Source: Lepidodermella squamata (Eukaryota > Gastrotricha). Taken from it: a stretch of DNA of 64,000 bases. The DNA lies in contig JBLDXI010000012.1 in the NCBI GenBank assembly GCA_047495785.1, positions 868,001-932,000 of the forward strand, written 5' to 3'. The notes under the pieces are model-generated. The model was not told the origin of the DNA. It made no database searches and was given only the letters and a program-made list of their open reading frames with translations. Position 1 is the first letter of the stretch. Each line of letters starts with the position of its first letter. A program made the position numbers and the translations under genes. Of the stretch, positions 19,904 through 31,852 are shown piece after piece.

Positions 19904-20707
19904 TCACGATTGACTGCATTTGTTCACCATTAACGTCAAGTTTCCCGTTCCAACTTGAACAGCCGACCACTGAGAACCAGCGCCAATCGATTTACAGCAT
20001 TCAGCGAATGAAACCTCCGGCGTGTACTTCTCTATCGTCGGACCGCTGTCGCCAATCCCGTAGACATCAGGATGCTGAATGCAAAAATATTTCTTGCTAG
20101 TCCGATCTTGAAAAGGCCGAAATTTCCCAGATCTGAAGACGCAGATATCCAATCCTGTTGGTAGCTTGAAAATTTCCGACCCAGAGTTAGTCAAAGCTGG
20201 ATAGAGGGAAGAATGAGCGCTACAGCATTCCGAAAATGATTTGAAATAAATCGGATATTCCACCTATCATTACAACAGTTTCATTGATAGAAGCTTGAGA
20301 AATTTCAAAAGTTTACAAGTGGCTGAGCTTGACCTGATGGAACCAAGGTTTTGGGGTCGACGGACGTGTTCGACATACAGTAAAACATGTCGATAAACGG
20401 AGGATTGCTCATGACCTTCAAATTGTAGTGCCAAATGTAAAATCTCTGAAGATAGAAAAGCCACTGGAGAAAATTTCAAGAATTTGTCAATCCAAACCTC
20501 ATTTCTCGGAAGAGGTTTGAACACTTCTTGGCCGATGGTCTGGCAAGACTGAACGACTTTACAGGCATTTTCCTCAGCTGTTGATGCATCCGATGTTGTA
20601 GCCAAGTTTGCCGGGGGCTTATCGGTGACAGTAACTGCTGCGAAAATGCTGGCAGAAAGCGCTTGATTGATCAAAGCAAGGAGGAAACCTAAAATTATAA
20701 GTGACAT
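19904..20707 (-). CDS. small secreted Cys-rich protein with two SFxECC motifs
   Basis: Three exons on the minus strand: 20707-20498, 20445-20317 and 20263-19904. Both introns are tiny (52 and 53 nt, phase 0): GAG|GTTTGG ... TTCAG|AGA and CTT|GTAAAC ... ATAG|GTG. Product is 232 aa. A signal peptide (MSLIILGFLLALINQALSA) is followed by a Thr/Ala linker and a Cys-rich region. Two similar segments, SFSECCSA and SFAECCKS, lie in exon 3 and suggest a duplicated fold of PAN/apple character, though I cannot match a named family. It neighbours a divergent plus-strand gene that also starts with a PAN-like domain, so the two may be related. Exon joints are inferred from frame and phase. Confidence 0.65.
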
Positions 20708-21612
20708 TTTAAAAGTTTGCTCAATGCTTCAGCTACAGGGGAAAAGCCGGCATGCTTGAAGACAGAGCATGAAGCATTGGATTATCCGGCAACCTTGACC
20801 AGGCCTGACCATGGTCACCCTCTAAGCTCCGTGAGTCGGATTATACGCTGTGTCGAGTGAAATTGAGATACAGTTGAATTTCAGTGAACAAGGCGTATAC
20901 CTATTACCTGAAAAAAGTTCAGATTGACAACTATGATTGTCAGGAAATGTTGTATTATGAGAAGCTGAAAATTAAATCAGAATCAAACTTTAGCAGAAGA
21001 ATTTAGGAATTTTTTGGTAAAATTTGAGTGACCACAAATGATTCATCATATATGCGAAGTATTCCTAGCTGTGAAAGAAGCAATGCTATTGATTTTATTA
21101 CAAGCCCCGACATGGATGACGAGCGTCGTTCAATTTGAATCTGAGCAGCAACACATCCTCTCCTGTTTTCGTACCGCGTTCACACTATAGCTCCCATATT
21201 CTTTTGGTATAGCAACGGCTTGCGTTTTGCGCGTGGCGACTCAACAACAGTTAGCTTGTTTTTATAACAGCGCTAATCCAACAGGCGATAAGACATGGGA
21301 GTATTTGATTTCTTCGTCTCAAACAAAAATTAATCAGTGATATTTTCTTTTTACTGTGTTTGATAGCCGCTAACTCACGTGGCTTTTGCAAAATTATGAA
21401 GTGAGAGAATTTTGCACATTCTAGCACAAAAGTAAGACGATTGGAGAGAAGGATTTGCAATACGTTCGGTGTAGTATCGATCGCACGAATCATTCCACCT
21501 TGCTTTCAGCCCGTGATGATTGGCAGAAAGCGTGATCGGCCGCCTGGTGATGAGCGGCGAAATCAGTCTTATTTCTAACGGAAAATTATTAGAACTAGCG
21601 ATAAAAAAACTA
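20708..21612. other. intergenic between divergent secreted-protein genes
   Basis: Bidirectional upstream region for the Cys-rich gene (minus) and the lectin mosaic (plus). No repeats or RNA genes were recognised. Confidence 0.45.
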
Positions 21613-24600
21613 ATGAATCTTGGATTCTTGCTAATATTCTTGTTTTCAGCAGTACGTGATGCTTCTGGTGGAACTTTCTTCTCCCGACTAGCTGCGAAGA
21701 AGGTTCAGCCAATTGCTGGCAGCGGCCTTTCTGATTTGTCTTCAGTGACTTCTCGAACAATCAACTCAGTCAGCGAGCCAAATGTTTGCGCTGCCCATTG
21801 CTCGAAGGACAAGAGTTGCGAAACGGCAATGCTGCAAATTTCGACGAAAACGTGTACCCTGCTGAAGGCACCAGCTTTCGCCTCGAAGCAGATCGAAACT
21901 ATCGATAATGCTGATTTTATAACCTTCAGCGTTGCACCTGCAAGCACTGCCTCTCGAACAGCCCAATACACTGGTTTGCAAAATGTTACCTACTACTTTG
22001 GAGCGATAAAAGAAGCATCCAGAAAACGTAAGAGTTATTAAAGCAACGTTGGTATTATTTTACAATTTCGTCGTAGCGAGTTGCTGGGACATGTACGATC
22101 CTAGTGCGCCCAACTTTTATGTGGAGGAACTTGGAGTAAGCAACAACAACCTTGGCGACCTTGCTTTTAGCTCGAGTTCGACCAAGGCGAGTACAATGGC
22201 GGCGTTCAGCAATCCAGCTCCGATGGCACGTCTAGGCTCGGCCACGTTCTTTTGCTGGAAAGCAAGCGTCACTAATTTGGCGAATGAATGGCTGAAGTTC
22301 GACATGCAACGCTTTGTCTGGGTCACTTCGATCAGCTACCGAAGCCGCGGTGCTAATGAATTTTGGCAGTCAATAAGACTTGAGTACAGCTACGACGATT
22401 ACTACTACAAGCGCTTGTTCACAGGATCAGGCTTAGACAAAGTTTTTTTTAATAGCTGAAATTTGACTTATCTATTAACTCTGAAAATTCTGCAGATATT
22501 AGACACGTCAACATCTGGATCTTCCACTATACGAGTGGATTTGCATAGGCCTTTTTTGGCAAAGTTCATTCGAATTATTCCGAATGCTGATACCAACCCA
22601 GTTCAAACAATTCGATGTATGCAGTTTTCGTTTTCTGGCTGCTCAGCCACTTGCACAGGTATTTTCATCCAAACATCAAAAATAGTGAACATCCATTGCA
22701 TGTAGAATCCTTGAGCGATGGATCGGTGGAAATGCAAAATGCGTTTTCGTGGGATACTTCTAAACAAATGACATCATTGGGGGAGATTTTGAGAATTGGA
22801 TTATTTGACCTTGGCAAACCAACTTTGGTTAACGGCATTCAGATCGAGGGCTGCACGCAAGGAAATCTTGTCAGTCAGTTCTCTGTTCAATACAAAACCT
22901 CAGCTACAGATCAATGGATCGGTGCGGCAACCGACGCCGGTTCACAGGTGAGAAAAACATCATTTTTCCATATATTATTAATTTCGAAACATTCGAAATA
23001 TTTATTAATAAGACATTTCCCGGGAATCCTGACGCCATCGGGCCTGTAACTTCATTGTTTCAAAACCGTCCGCTAGCCGCGCAATATTTCAAAATAATTC
23101 CGACGCTTTTTTCGGGACTGGTCTGCTATGAAGTTCGACTGCTCGGATGCAAGGCGAATCGGGTTGGTGGATTCATGAAAAATCTTGCTCGAGGGGCTCC
23201 TGTAACGTTCTACCCTCAAGCGGAACCGGCAAACACTCCAATGACCCTGTCGCCGCCGTCGGCTATAACCACCCCTCGACGCGGACCTGCGATGAGTAAT
23301 ATCCAAAATTGTTCGAAATTCGCAATCAATGTCACTCAACCAGTAACGGCTGATCAATTTATGGCAACAATTGATCTTGGCTCAAGTCGAACATTCAGTT
23401 CGGTAGCAATAACTACTGTCAACCAAGCTATCCCTGCGATATTATGTCCCGACAGCCTCTGGCTATTCTCAATACTAACTGGCGGGGATGACTTGTCGAT
23501 GAATGGAAACCATGCTGTCATTGGCGCAGGTGTTGGCTACGGCGATGGACCTGATGGAAGGCCCTATGGGTCGATATCATTTCCAGGAGGAACGAATCGC
23601 AATGTTTTGCTACCCCTGCAGGGTTTGGAGATCGATTTGACAAATGGATGGTCCTGGTTTACTTGGGCTTACATACTGCCAGCGACTGCAGAGTCAGCGT
23701 TATTTCAAACCAACGTTGGACCGTGAGTTTCAATATCTATTAGATTACCGAGAATTGCTTATCGTGTAAATTTAGTACCCTTTACGGATGGCGAGCTATC
23801 ATCTACCCCGGAGGCATCTTGTCAGTACAATACATAACAACACCTGATCTGCAATGGGCAACCAATGTGACCGTTCCACTATCTCGTTGGTCTTTTGTTG
23901 GCTTCACTTTGGATTGCCGCAGCGGTATTGCTCGAGTGTATGTTGACTCTTTGCCGAGCGATGTGAGATACGTTGGATGCGGAGCTAATACGGTGCCCAC
24001 GGGACCTTACGCTTTGATTGGGAGGCGAGGGCCATTAGCTGGGAGAATCGCTTGCTATCAAATTTATCGAAGACCGCTAGATCAGTCGGAGATAGTTGAA
24101 GCCTCTCTTTGCGCCTGGCAAGGTAACAACTATCTCTAGGTAATTGAAACCATTTTTGACCAAGTTATCTTATTCAGCTCCTCAGCCGTTTGCCTTGTTC
24201 CCGCTTAACTGCGCTACCACTGAGCTTCTCCGAGGTACCTTAGTGATGACTGCAACCGGATCTCCTGCTTGCTCGTCAATGGATGTTTACCCATCAAGGT
24301 AAGTATATAAAAGCCGCTTCTTACTGGTGAAGATTCCTGATAAATTCTTTTGAAAGCGCTTACTCTCTATCTACTTCGGATACTTTTTCAATATCGAATT
24401 CGGCGTCTGAGTTGGATCTTCAATACTCTTTCACAATATTGCTGCACGTAATGACCCCGGCCAATCTAACCGGCATTGTTTTTGGATGGTGGAACGGGGC
24501 AACTCCCGTTGCTTATTTCAAGTTGTGTCTACCGCCTTCCTGCTCTCCGGGTTTTGTTTTCCAATGTCGGTCGAATGCAACAATCGTTACTGTTACTGGG

Positions 24601-27600
24601 CCCACAATTCCATATAGATTCGGTCGGTGGTATCAAGTGGGCGTAATGCTGGATTACGGAACTAGGAGAGGGGTGAACTTGATTTTTGAGGGTGAGATGC
24701 TAGCAACAGCCGCTGCGGATTGCGCACTGCAGCTGGACACATCTTCATTTCGAATTGGGAGCTCGTCTTTTGCGGGATCAGTTGCTTGCCTACTGATATT
24801 CAAACACGGGTTGACTGAACGGCAACTTCTTACTGCTAGGCGCTGCCCTATGACAAGTATCCCAGCCATGGAAGCTGGTCTGTACAACACTTATGATAAC
24901 ATCCTGAATTTCGATCAGCTTAATGATAATGCTAATCTCTACACGGTAAATGGCGTGCCGATTTCGAGTTTATATACCATGCCATTCTTGAAAAACCACT
25001 CAGTCGCAACATTCAACGCCCAGCCCTCTACCCGCTTAGAGGGGCCCTTGCCACTAGCTGGGACGTACCAAGCAATGTCCTACACATTGGCTTCTTTTTA
25101 CTATCAAGTAAACACCGGGGACTGGCGACTATACGTAGTATCTCAATCGGATGCTGGCGGTCTGAAATTCTACACTTTCGGGGCAGATCGTGTCCGGATG
25201 TATTTTTGGACATCATGCGTTAGCGAGCAGAATTGGGATGTCGCCGGGTTGGTGGTCCCTAATGAGTGGAGACACTATGCGCTCACCGTGGACCAAGTTG
25301 GCAATAGTCAAAGGCATAAGTTTTACATTAATGGCGCCCTGCGATATTCACAAAACGTAACGTCGACCTATTGCCCAAACACGACTAACCCCGGGCGGAT
25401 CTACGTTTCAGTAAGCTCATTTACTGTATATAGCGATATGATTGAAAAAGTCCGTATCCTTGAAAGGACACAACGTATGACTGGGCTGCGGTCGGCGGCG
25501 GTGTGGCCTACGTCATTGCCTATCAGTCCACTTTGGAACAGATGCTTGTCAGCGAAATTTACTCTCAGACCCCGCCCCCTTCAAAGCGTAATTTATTCCT
25601 CTCTTAATTTTTTTAGGAATAATTGTTTCAAATGTTGCGTCAAGTTCAAGGACACGCCTGCTTCAATGATCTAACCTCCATAAGCGAGCCTATTATTACT
25701 TTTTCTTCGATACAAAACATCGAAGGGTACAATAGGTCAAATTTCAGGTTGAATAGTGATGGCCCTGCGGCTAGTTGGATTCCTAACACCAATGATGACA
25801 GTGAATACTTCCGCGTTTACTTCTCCGAAGCAGTTGTGTTCACTGCGATCGGAACCCAAGGAGATTCAAGCACTGGAAGATATTTGACAAAATTCAAAAT
25901 ACGATACACAAATGATCAGCGCATAACAGCATGGAATACTCAAGGAGATCGTTACACTGGGACTACCGAGAAAACGTTTACTGGTAATTATGATGCTGAC
26001 GCAATTGTGTGGAATCACTTCCGACCATACATCGTCTCCAGATATTTTAAATTGGTTCCTCAGAATTGGTCATCTGCAGGAATCGGCTTGAGGATTTCCA
26101 TAAGGGGCTGCCACAGTAATGTTTTGCGTTTAGAACAAATAATCCATCCTAATTCTTGTTGTTCACACAGACACATTTTGCAACACTAATCTCATGGACG
26201 ATAGTGTAGTATTTACCGCCTCCTCAGTTGTTGATACAGCAAACTTAATCAAGTGCGCCATTATCAACTCCAATTTCCCGTGGACAGCAACCCCTGATGA
26301 CCAATCACCTTTCATCCAATTCCAGTTTAAAAGCTACAAATTAGTCACAGCTAGCGTCATCCAGGGTGGAGTTTCTAGTTCTTGGATCCGCAAGTATCAC
26401 TTGGAAACCACGTTAGACGGTGTCTTCAACTGGAAAGGCTACACCTGGCAGAATGGTTCTTTGCGAATATTCGATGGGCCTAATGTCACGAATGGCATTC
26501 AAACAAACTACATGAAGCCAGCAGTAACGGTTAGAGCCATTCGGTTGGTCGTAGAAGATTACTTCACTTCAGCGTCTGGTCGATTTTGGTTTCTCGGCTG
26601 CTGGCAGTCAAATTTTGAACAGCCAACGCCAAGGGTTGCGGTTAGAAGTGGCGATAACTTTCCAACAAATAATCAAGTTGCTGCTAACCATACATTACGA
26701 GGGGCAAGCACGTCGCTGGGCTTGGGCAGTGGTATTTTCAATCAACGGCTCGTTTTATTGCAATATCCAGTCACCGATAGATACATCACCATAATGGCTG
26801 ATCGACCATATACCGAACTAACACTTTGCCAAGTCAGCGTTAACTACGACAACGGAACAAATTTGGCTTTGCATCAGAAGGTTACTGCTTCCTCTGATGT
26901 AACAACCTTTAGTAATGCTTCCCTGGATGATGGACGCATCTCGTTGACTGCGGCTGTGTTCGGCGGGACGTCATCTTGGTACTATTCCGATCTCGGAGTG
27001 CAAACACCCGTGTCAAAAGTTGAGGTCCTGACAAGTAATTCTGCTACTTGGACAGCCTATTCGTCCACCATACCCCCAGTTCAGGCATGCTCGCCGACAA
27101 TTCTGAACATAACCTGCTCAGGTACGAAACTCATCTATCCCCAAATGGCTTACTGGGGTAGAGATACGTCGACCCACTGCGGAGGAACAACTGGAGCCTG
27201 CCCACATGTTAACAACCCGACACTTTTCTCAGCGATCATGGATGCCTGTTACAAGAAGCAGAGCTGTTCTGTCGCAAATAACGGCACTGTCTTCGGGAGC
27301 TACACTGCTGACCCTTGCCCGGGATTACCGAAATTTAGCAGCATCAGTTACGTTTGCATGGAAGGTGAGTATGGAGGTCATTTTTTGACGACATTTTAAT
27401 GATCACACATTTCTATTCAGATGAGGACGAAAACCCAGGCCTGGAAGTAAGAGTTGGTAACAGCATCAACAACATCACTGCGAATGCGATATGCAGTTTC
27501 CATTCCTTGGCTGACAGTTATACTCTTCTTACTTTCACAAATTTTGAATTGCACTGCACCCCGCCAATCACGGGGCGTTATGTTTTCGTTACTAAAAGAT

Positions 27601-27641
27601 GGAGCGCTCCTCTTTCATTGGCCCAGATTCGAATTTTCTAG
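21613..27641 (+). CDS. large secreted lectin mosaic: PAN, discoidin, LamG, SUEL and fucolectin modules
   Basis: Twelve exons fit in phase: 21613-22027, 22077-22441, 22496-22658, 22706-22947, 23013-23722, 23776-24122, 24178-24298, 24357-25410, 25467-25587, 25651-26115, 26171-27364, 27421-27641. They total 5418 nt, 1805 aa. The signal peptide (MNLGFLLIFLFSAVRDASG) is followed by a PAN/apple-like domain (about 45-110), discoidin-like domains (about 185-315 and 315-450), LamG/jellyroll domains (about 520-745, 750-905, 905-1180), discoidin-like domains (about 1185-1335 and 1340-1490), a fucolectin-type segment (about 1565-1630), a SUEL galactose-binding lectin domain (about 1640-1732) and a C-terminal fucolectin half. 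No transmembrane helix. Likely an extracellular carbohydrate-binding protein in mucus, matrix or defence. Introns are 47-69 nt. The donor at 22442 and the acceptor at 25650 are weak and should be checked. Confidence 0.75.
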
Positions 27642-28210
27642 CTTGATAGAATCTATCAATTTCGATTCTTACTAAAGAAAGAAACCGAAAGAATATTACA
27701 TCTTTTATCCAGAATTTAACCGATGAAATTAAAAATTTACCGGAGAAAACCCGGAAACCCCAGATGGTAAGTGGTTCGGTAATTTTTGGTATTTTACCCA
27801 GTTGGGCAGAATTTCTCTGGACTTTTTTAATCCTATTAACAAGTGACATACTTGATTTATATTCTAAATTTGAATTTTTCTAAAAAATTACCGGCTCATT
27901 TTAGAGTTTCTGAACCCTTTTTCATGTATTTCCTTTGCTTACGTTACTCATGGGACACGCTATATAAGGAATGTCTCTTTTTGATTATACCAAAATGCAT
28001 TTCTGCTTATTGATCACCTATGTATTGCTGTGATTCTGACAAAAAAATGTTTGATAGCCAATCTAACTGAATTAATAAACTCAAAGGCAATCAAGACATC
28101 AAAAATGTGAAATAACAGAAACTTTATTCTAAAAGATCGAATCGATGAACTGATGACAGAAACACTTATTCAATAATAAGTAAAAGAAAAAAATCAAAGG
28201 GAAATCAATC
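27642..28210. other. intergenic between convergent genes
   Basis: 3' region of the lectin mosaic (a candidate AATAAA at 28074-28079) and of the minus-strand SOCS-box gene (its AATAAA is the TTTATT at 28123-28128). No further feature. Confidence 0.5.
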
Positions 28211-29425
28211 TCAACAAATTTTAACAAGTGGTTCGAATTCCTGAAACTGGAGGTAAGATAACAAAACAACCGGCAGTTCAAGTTTATTAATCGCATTTCG
28301 GCGTGTTGGTTGGCCCAAGGGTAGTTGATCCAATATCGCCTTTCGGCACAGCGATTGCAATCGCATAGGATAGCCAGATCTAAGAGAATTGACGAAGGAG
28401 TGCATTGTCCCAAGTTCAAAAGCGCGGTCTTCATTGTCCCGATTCTCGTCACTCGCTAGTTGTTGCTCGCGTTCTCGAACAATTTCTAACAATGCCGAAG
28501 TTTCCAGGCTCGACATCTGCCGTGATTCGATAAGAAGGTCCCGTAGAGCCATTTGCCGGCCCCAGACGAGATGGCTGAAATTGTTGTCCTCGGTGATCCG
28601 CCAAAATTGCAGCAATGGAAGTTCGAAATCTTTGCCCTTTTCGAATAAACCTGGAATTAATTTCGAACCTGCTCGTAAAAGCGGCAAATAGGCGAAGCGA
28701 AACATGTCTATAATCGGCCTCAAGGGGCCATCTTCGCGAAATGATTGAATAATGATATCGCGGAAAACGGCTCGAAGTGGTGAGTATTTAACCTCATTAT
28801 ACGCGAGATTCAGAGCCTGAGGGGGAGCTGAATCTATGAAAATATCCGACATTTTCCGGCCGAAAGGGTACAGGTAACCCAGCTCGTGAAGGGGTATGAC
28901 ATGCGGCCATTTAAAGTTGTCAATATAACCCAATTCGAAGCGATTCAAACGGCGCTCGGCATCGCCGCTTAGATGATCGGCTCCAGCTTGAATCATCAAT
29001 CTCACCGAGTTGAATTGAGCGTTGCCTTCAGTTCGAAGCTCGGCAAATACTTCATCACTTTCAGCTATGTGCCTAGCAATCGATCCAATCATTCGAACAA
29101 CAAAAAGCAACGGAGGTTCGATAGAATTTCGTTTCGCATTCGCCAATGAGATGCCGTAAGTTTTCGTCAGCAGCTCAACCGCTTGCTCGAAAACGTTGAG
29201 ACAAGATTCGATTAGGAAGTGTTGCTTAGCCTCCAGGTCCAGCCGATCGTGGGTCCATTTCATGACCAATGCGAAATTTTTAAAATCGCATCGATGGATG
29301 ATTTGTTCGATTTTAACGGCAAGCCGTTTTCGGTCACGCTTCGACGAACCGCGACGGATGGCTTTGACCAGAGCTGCCAGGCTTTTATTCGCCCCGAAAT
29401 CGCCATCAATCTCACCGTCTTCCAT
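28211..29425 (-). CDS. SOCS-box protein with unrecognised N-terminal domain
   Basis: Single-exon minus-strand gene of 404 aa. The longer open frame (to 29509) has no upstream ATG, so MEDGEIDG at 29425 was chosen as the start. Residues about 353-394 match a SOCS box: the BC-box PMRLQSLCRKAI, with conserved Leu-x-x-x-Cys, then ...INKLELPVVLLSYLQF as the Cul-box-like Leu-Pro segment. Such boxes recruit elongin B/C and cullin-5 to form a ubiquitin ligase. The first 350 residues are helical in character, rich in Leu/Phe/Arg, without SH2, SPRY, WD40 or ankyrin motifs that I can see, so the substrate-binding part is unassigned. The arrangement resembles uncharacterised invertebrate SOCS-box proteins. 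Confidence 0.75.
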   Translation of the reverse strand: MEDGEIDGDFGANKSLAALVKAIRRGSSKRDRKRLAVKIEQIIHRCDFKNFALVMKWTHDRLDLEAKQHFLIESCLNVFEQAVELLTKTYGISLANAKRNSIEPPLLFVVRMIGSIARHIAESDEVFAELRTEGNAQFNSVRLMIQAGADHLSGDAERRLNRFELGYIDNFKWPHVIPLHELGYLYPFGRKMSDIFIDSAPPQALNLAYNEVKYSPLRAVFRDIIIQSFREDGPLRPIIDMFRFAYLPLLRAGSKLIPGLFEKGKDFELPLLQFWRITEDNNFSHLVWGRQMALRDLLIESRQMSSLETSALLEIVREREQQLASDENRDNEDRAFELGTMHSFVNSLRSGYPMRLQSLCRKAILDQLPLGQPTRRNAINKLELPVVLLSYLQFQEFEPLVKIC

Positions 29426-29641
29426 CGAAAAATGAAATGATAATGCTAAGGCTTTCTCATTTTCGCGTTGATTCTCAGTGCTAAAGGTGACGCTTGGCAA
29501 ATAATGCAAGAATTATTTGTTCAGGTTAATAAGAACTGAGCAGATGTTCATTTCAAAAATCAATAAAGAGCCGGCTTAAACGCTAATTCCTAGCATTATA
29601 AAATAATTTTCTTGTATTTTTTTCAATTATCATTTCAAGCT
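29426..29641. promoter_or_regulatory. compact bidirectional promoter region
   Basis: Only 216 bp separate the divergent starts of the SOCS-box gene and lipase 2. An acceptor-like tcatttcaag lies directly before the lipase ATG. No core promoter element is certain. Confidence 0.35.
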
Positions 29642-30748
29642 ATGTGGAGTTTTTTAGCCGCCATTGTAGTTGGAGCAGGGCTTTTTGATAGCTTCGTCCA
29701 TTCAGACAAAGATGAATGCCTGTTGTATCCGTCAGTTCCTGAAGTGAAGGCTCAATCTCTAAAAGAAATAAGTCCAACGGCGTATTTCTTCCGCAACTAC
29801 AACTCAACCTACGACTCTATCAAATGTACACACATTTTTTTAATAAAACATTTTAAATATTTTTCAAAATTTTTAGTCGCCAAGAGCTGCCAAACAGATT
29901 TGCTGAAGACTAGGCCGCCATCGCTAGCCATCAAATTAGCGGAATTTTCCAGCCAAGACGTTGCTGAGGTGTCGAAGCAGCTGTATGGCATCAAAAAGCT
30001 GGTGATCCTTACCCACGGCTGGAAAACTTCATTCTGCTCGACATTGTCATGGGCTCATCCTTTGATTAACAGCATTTTACAGGGTGATTCTAACGCCGCG
30101 GTTATTTACCTTGATTGGGGAAATGGCGCCTCTTCATCGCTGTATGGCACTCCTGCTGCTAACACCCGTATTGTAGGCAAAAAAGCCGGTGAATTTTTGA
30201 AGGCAATTTTGGACTCGAAATCGGGAGATAAGCCGCAACTTCACGCAATAGGATTCAGCCTCGGAGCTCATGTTATGTCCTTTATGTGTAAGAACCTCAA
30301 GTCATGCGATCGTCTCACAGCTTTGGACCCAGCTGGCCCGAATTTCCGTAGCGATGGACCGAATGATCGAGTCGATATCACTGATGCTACGTTTGTCGAT
30401 GTCTATCACTCGACGCATTGTATCGGAATTGGGACCCGTTCACTCGGTCATCTTGACGTGTTTTTGAATAATGTCGGAGATGACCAGCCTGGATGTGGCA
30501 AGACAGTGAAAACATTCGTGAAAGCATTGACCTCTAAAGACACAATGCTGAAGTTTGCAAATTGTAACCACCACACGGCTGCTACTTTCTACACCAAGTC
30601 GGCGTCTCAAAGCGTATCGGCTAAGGATCGCTCGAGTTGTTATACTCATGATGGAAAGGAGATCGGTTTCTTTATAAACGCAGCTCAGGCGCCGCTGAAG
30701 GGGACGATCAAAGTGAAAAGGCCATCCAGTTGCTTGCATTTAAAGTGA
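29642..30748 (+). CDS. secreted pancreatic-lipase-family protein 2
   Basis: Two exons, 29642-29825 and 29877-30748, 351 aa. The 51-nt intron happens to be open in frame, so an unspliced frame looks continuous. Splicing is supported by the identical phase-1 position and flanking residues in paralogue 1, and by the GT..TTTTTAG ends. Signal peptide MWSFLAAIVVGAGLF. Catalytic elements match paralogue 1: LTHGWKT, GFSLGAHVMS (Ser), ALDPAGPNF (Asp), and CNHH (His). The C-terminus RPSSCLH is also shared. No PLAT domain. The long protein similarity and conserved intron indicate a gene duplication, now about 22 kb apart. AATAAA at 30871-30876. Confidence 0.88.
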   Translation: MWSFLAAIVVGAGLFDSFVHSDKDECLLYPSVPEVKAQSLKEISPTAYFFRNYNSTYDSIKCTHIFLIKHFKYFSKFLVAKSCQTDLLKTRPPSLAIKLAEFSSQDVAEVSKQLYGIKKLVILTHGWKTSFCSTLSWAHPLINSILQGDSNAAVIYLDWGNGASSSLYGTPAANTRIVGKKAGEFLKAILDSKSGDKPQLHAIGFSLGAHVMSFMCKNLKSCDRLTALDPAGPNFRSDGPNDRVDITDATFVDVYHSTHCIGIGTRSLGHLDVFLNNVGDDQPGCGKTVKTFVKALTSKDTMLKFANCNHHTAATFYTKSASQSVSAKDRSSCYTHDGKEIGFFINAAQAPLKGTIKVKRPSSCLHLK

Positions 30749-30876
30749 AATACCTTATTTCTGGCAATACTCAGTTGTCTAGTGGATCTTGTGAGTGAGT
30801 GTGAAGAAGGAAAATTGAGTAAAAAATTGGGTATGAAATTCACAGGTTTTAGTATAGCCGAATAAGCCGAAATAAA

Positions 30877-31852
30877 GATATTCGAACCTTTGGAAACCCC
30901 GGGTTTGGAACCAAAACTAACTGTAATAGCGGAACGGTGGCAAATTAGACAAAGTGGGGTGTGCCAAGTGCGCACCCTAAATTGAAGGTTCCAGCACTAA
31001 ATTTGAGACTCCAGCACGATTTCCCCTAAATAAGATTTTTTCAAGTCTTCTCTGGAATCTGAATATTTTTTGATTTATCATGCCTAACCGATAGATCTTC
31101 ATATTACGCATATAACGCTATACTTCAGCCTGCAGAGCCGTTATCGATTCCAAGTATCGATTTTACAAATCATTGATTTTTCCGATATCAGCCGTCGTGG
31201 AACCTAACTAACATCGATAATTTTTCTACGTAGCTTAGGGCGCCAGGTAACTAAAATAAAAAATCAGCATCGATCAAAAAACGAAAACGCCGAAATGTCA
31301 AAGAATATGAAAAATGTTGTGCCTGGACCTCATTTTTAGTGCTGCAAATAATTTGACCCTACAAAGTGTCCTTTTCGAATAATTTAATTGGCTCATGGCT
31401 GTGTCGATCACGTTCTGAGGGCCAGGTCTTATACAAAAAATCACAGATAATTTAAACGTAATTTAAATGAATTTGTTTACTTAATCAAGAAATTTCAGAA
31501 AAGACAGTTTTAGTCGAATCAATTATTTAATTTTGGTTCCGCTAAAAGAAGACATTCTGATAATTATCACAATTTTCGATTTTCTGCGATTCCATTGATC
31601 ACCGTAACTCGATTTGTTGTCACTAGAAGAGCGATTTCGATATTTACACTTGAATTGGCCGATTGCCAAGTCGAGAACATCGGCGGCCGATCGCGAGTGT
31701 GGGTGCATAATTCAGCAACCGCACGCTCTTGTTTCAATCACGTGTGTTTAAGCTGAACAACATAATGACACTCATTTTCGGCAGATCTATTAATAATTGC
31801 TACAGTTACAACTTTGCCCATCGGCAACTCCACTGGCTCTTTCAATCAATAA
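30877..31852. other. intergenic with two dispersed repeats
   Basis: 30955-31015 is an empty-site copy of the repeat that hosts the transposon at 2669. About 31078-31210 (tcatgcctaaccgatagatc) is a diverged copy of 35325-35450. No gene recognised before the ATG at 31853. Confidence 0.55.
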
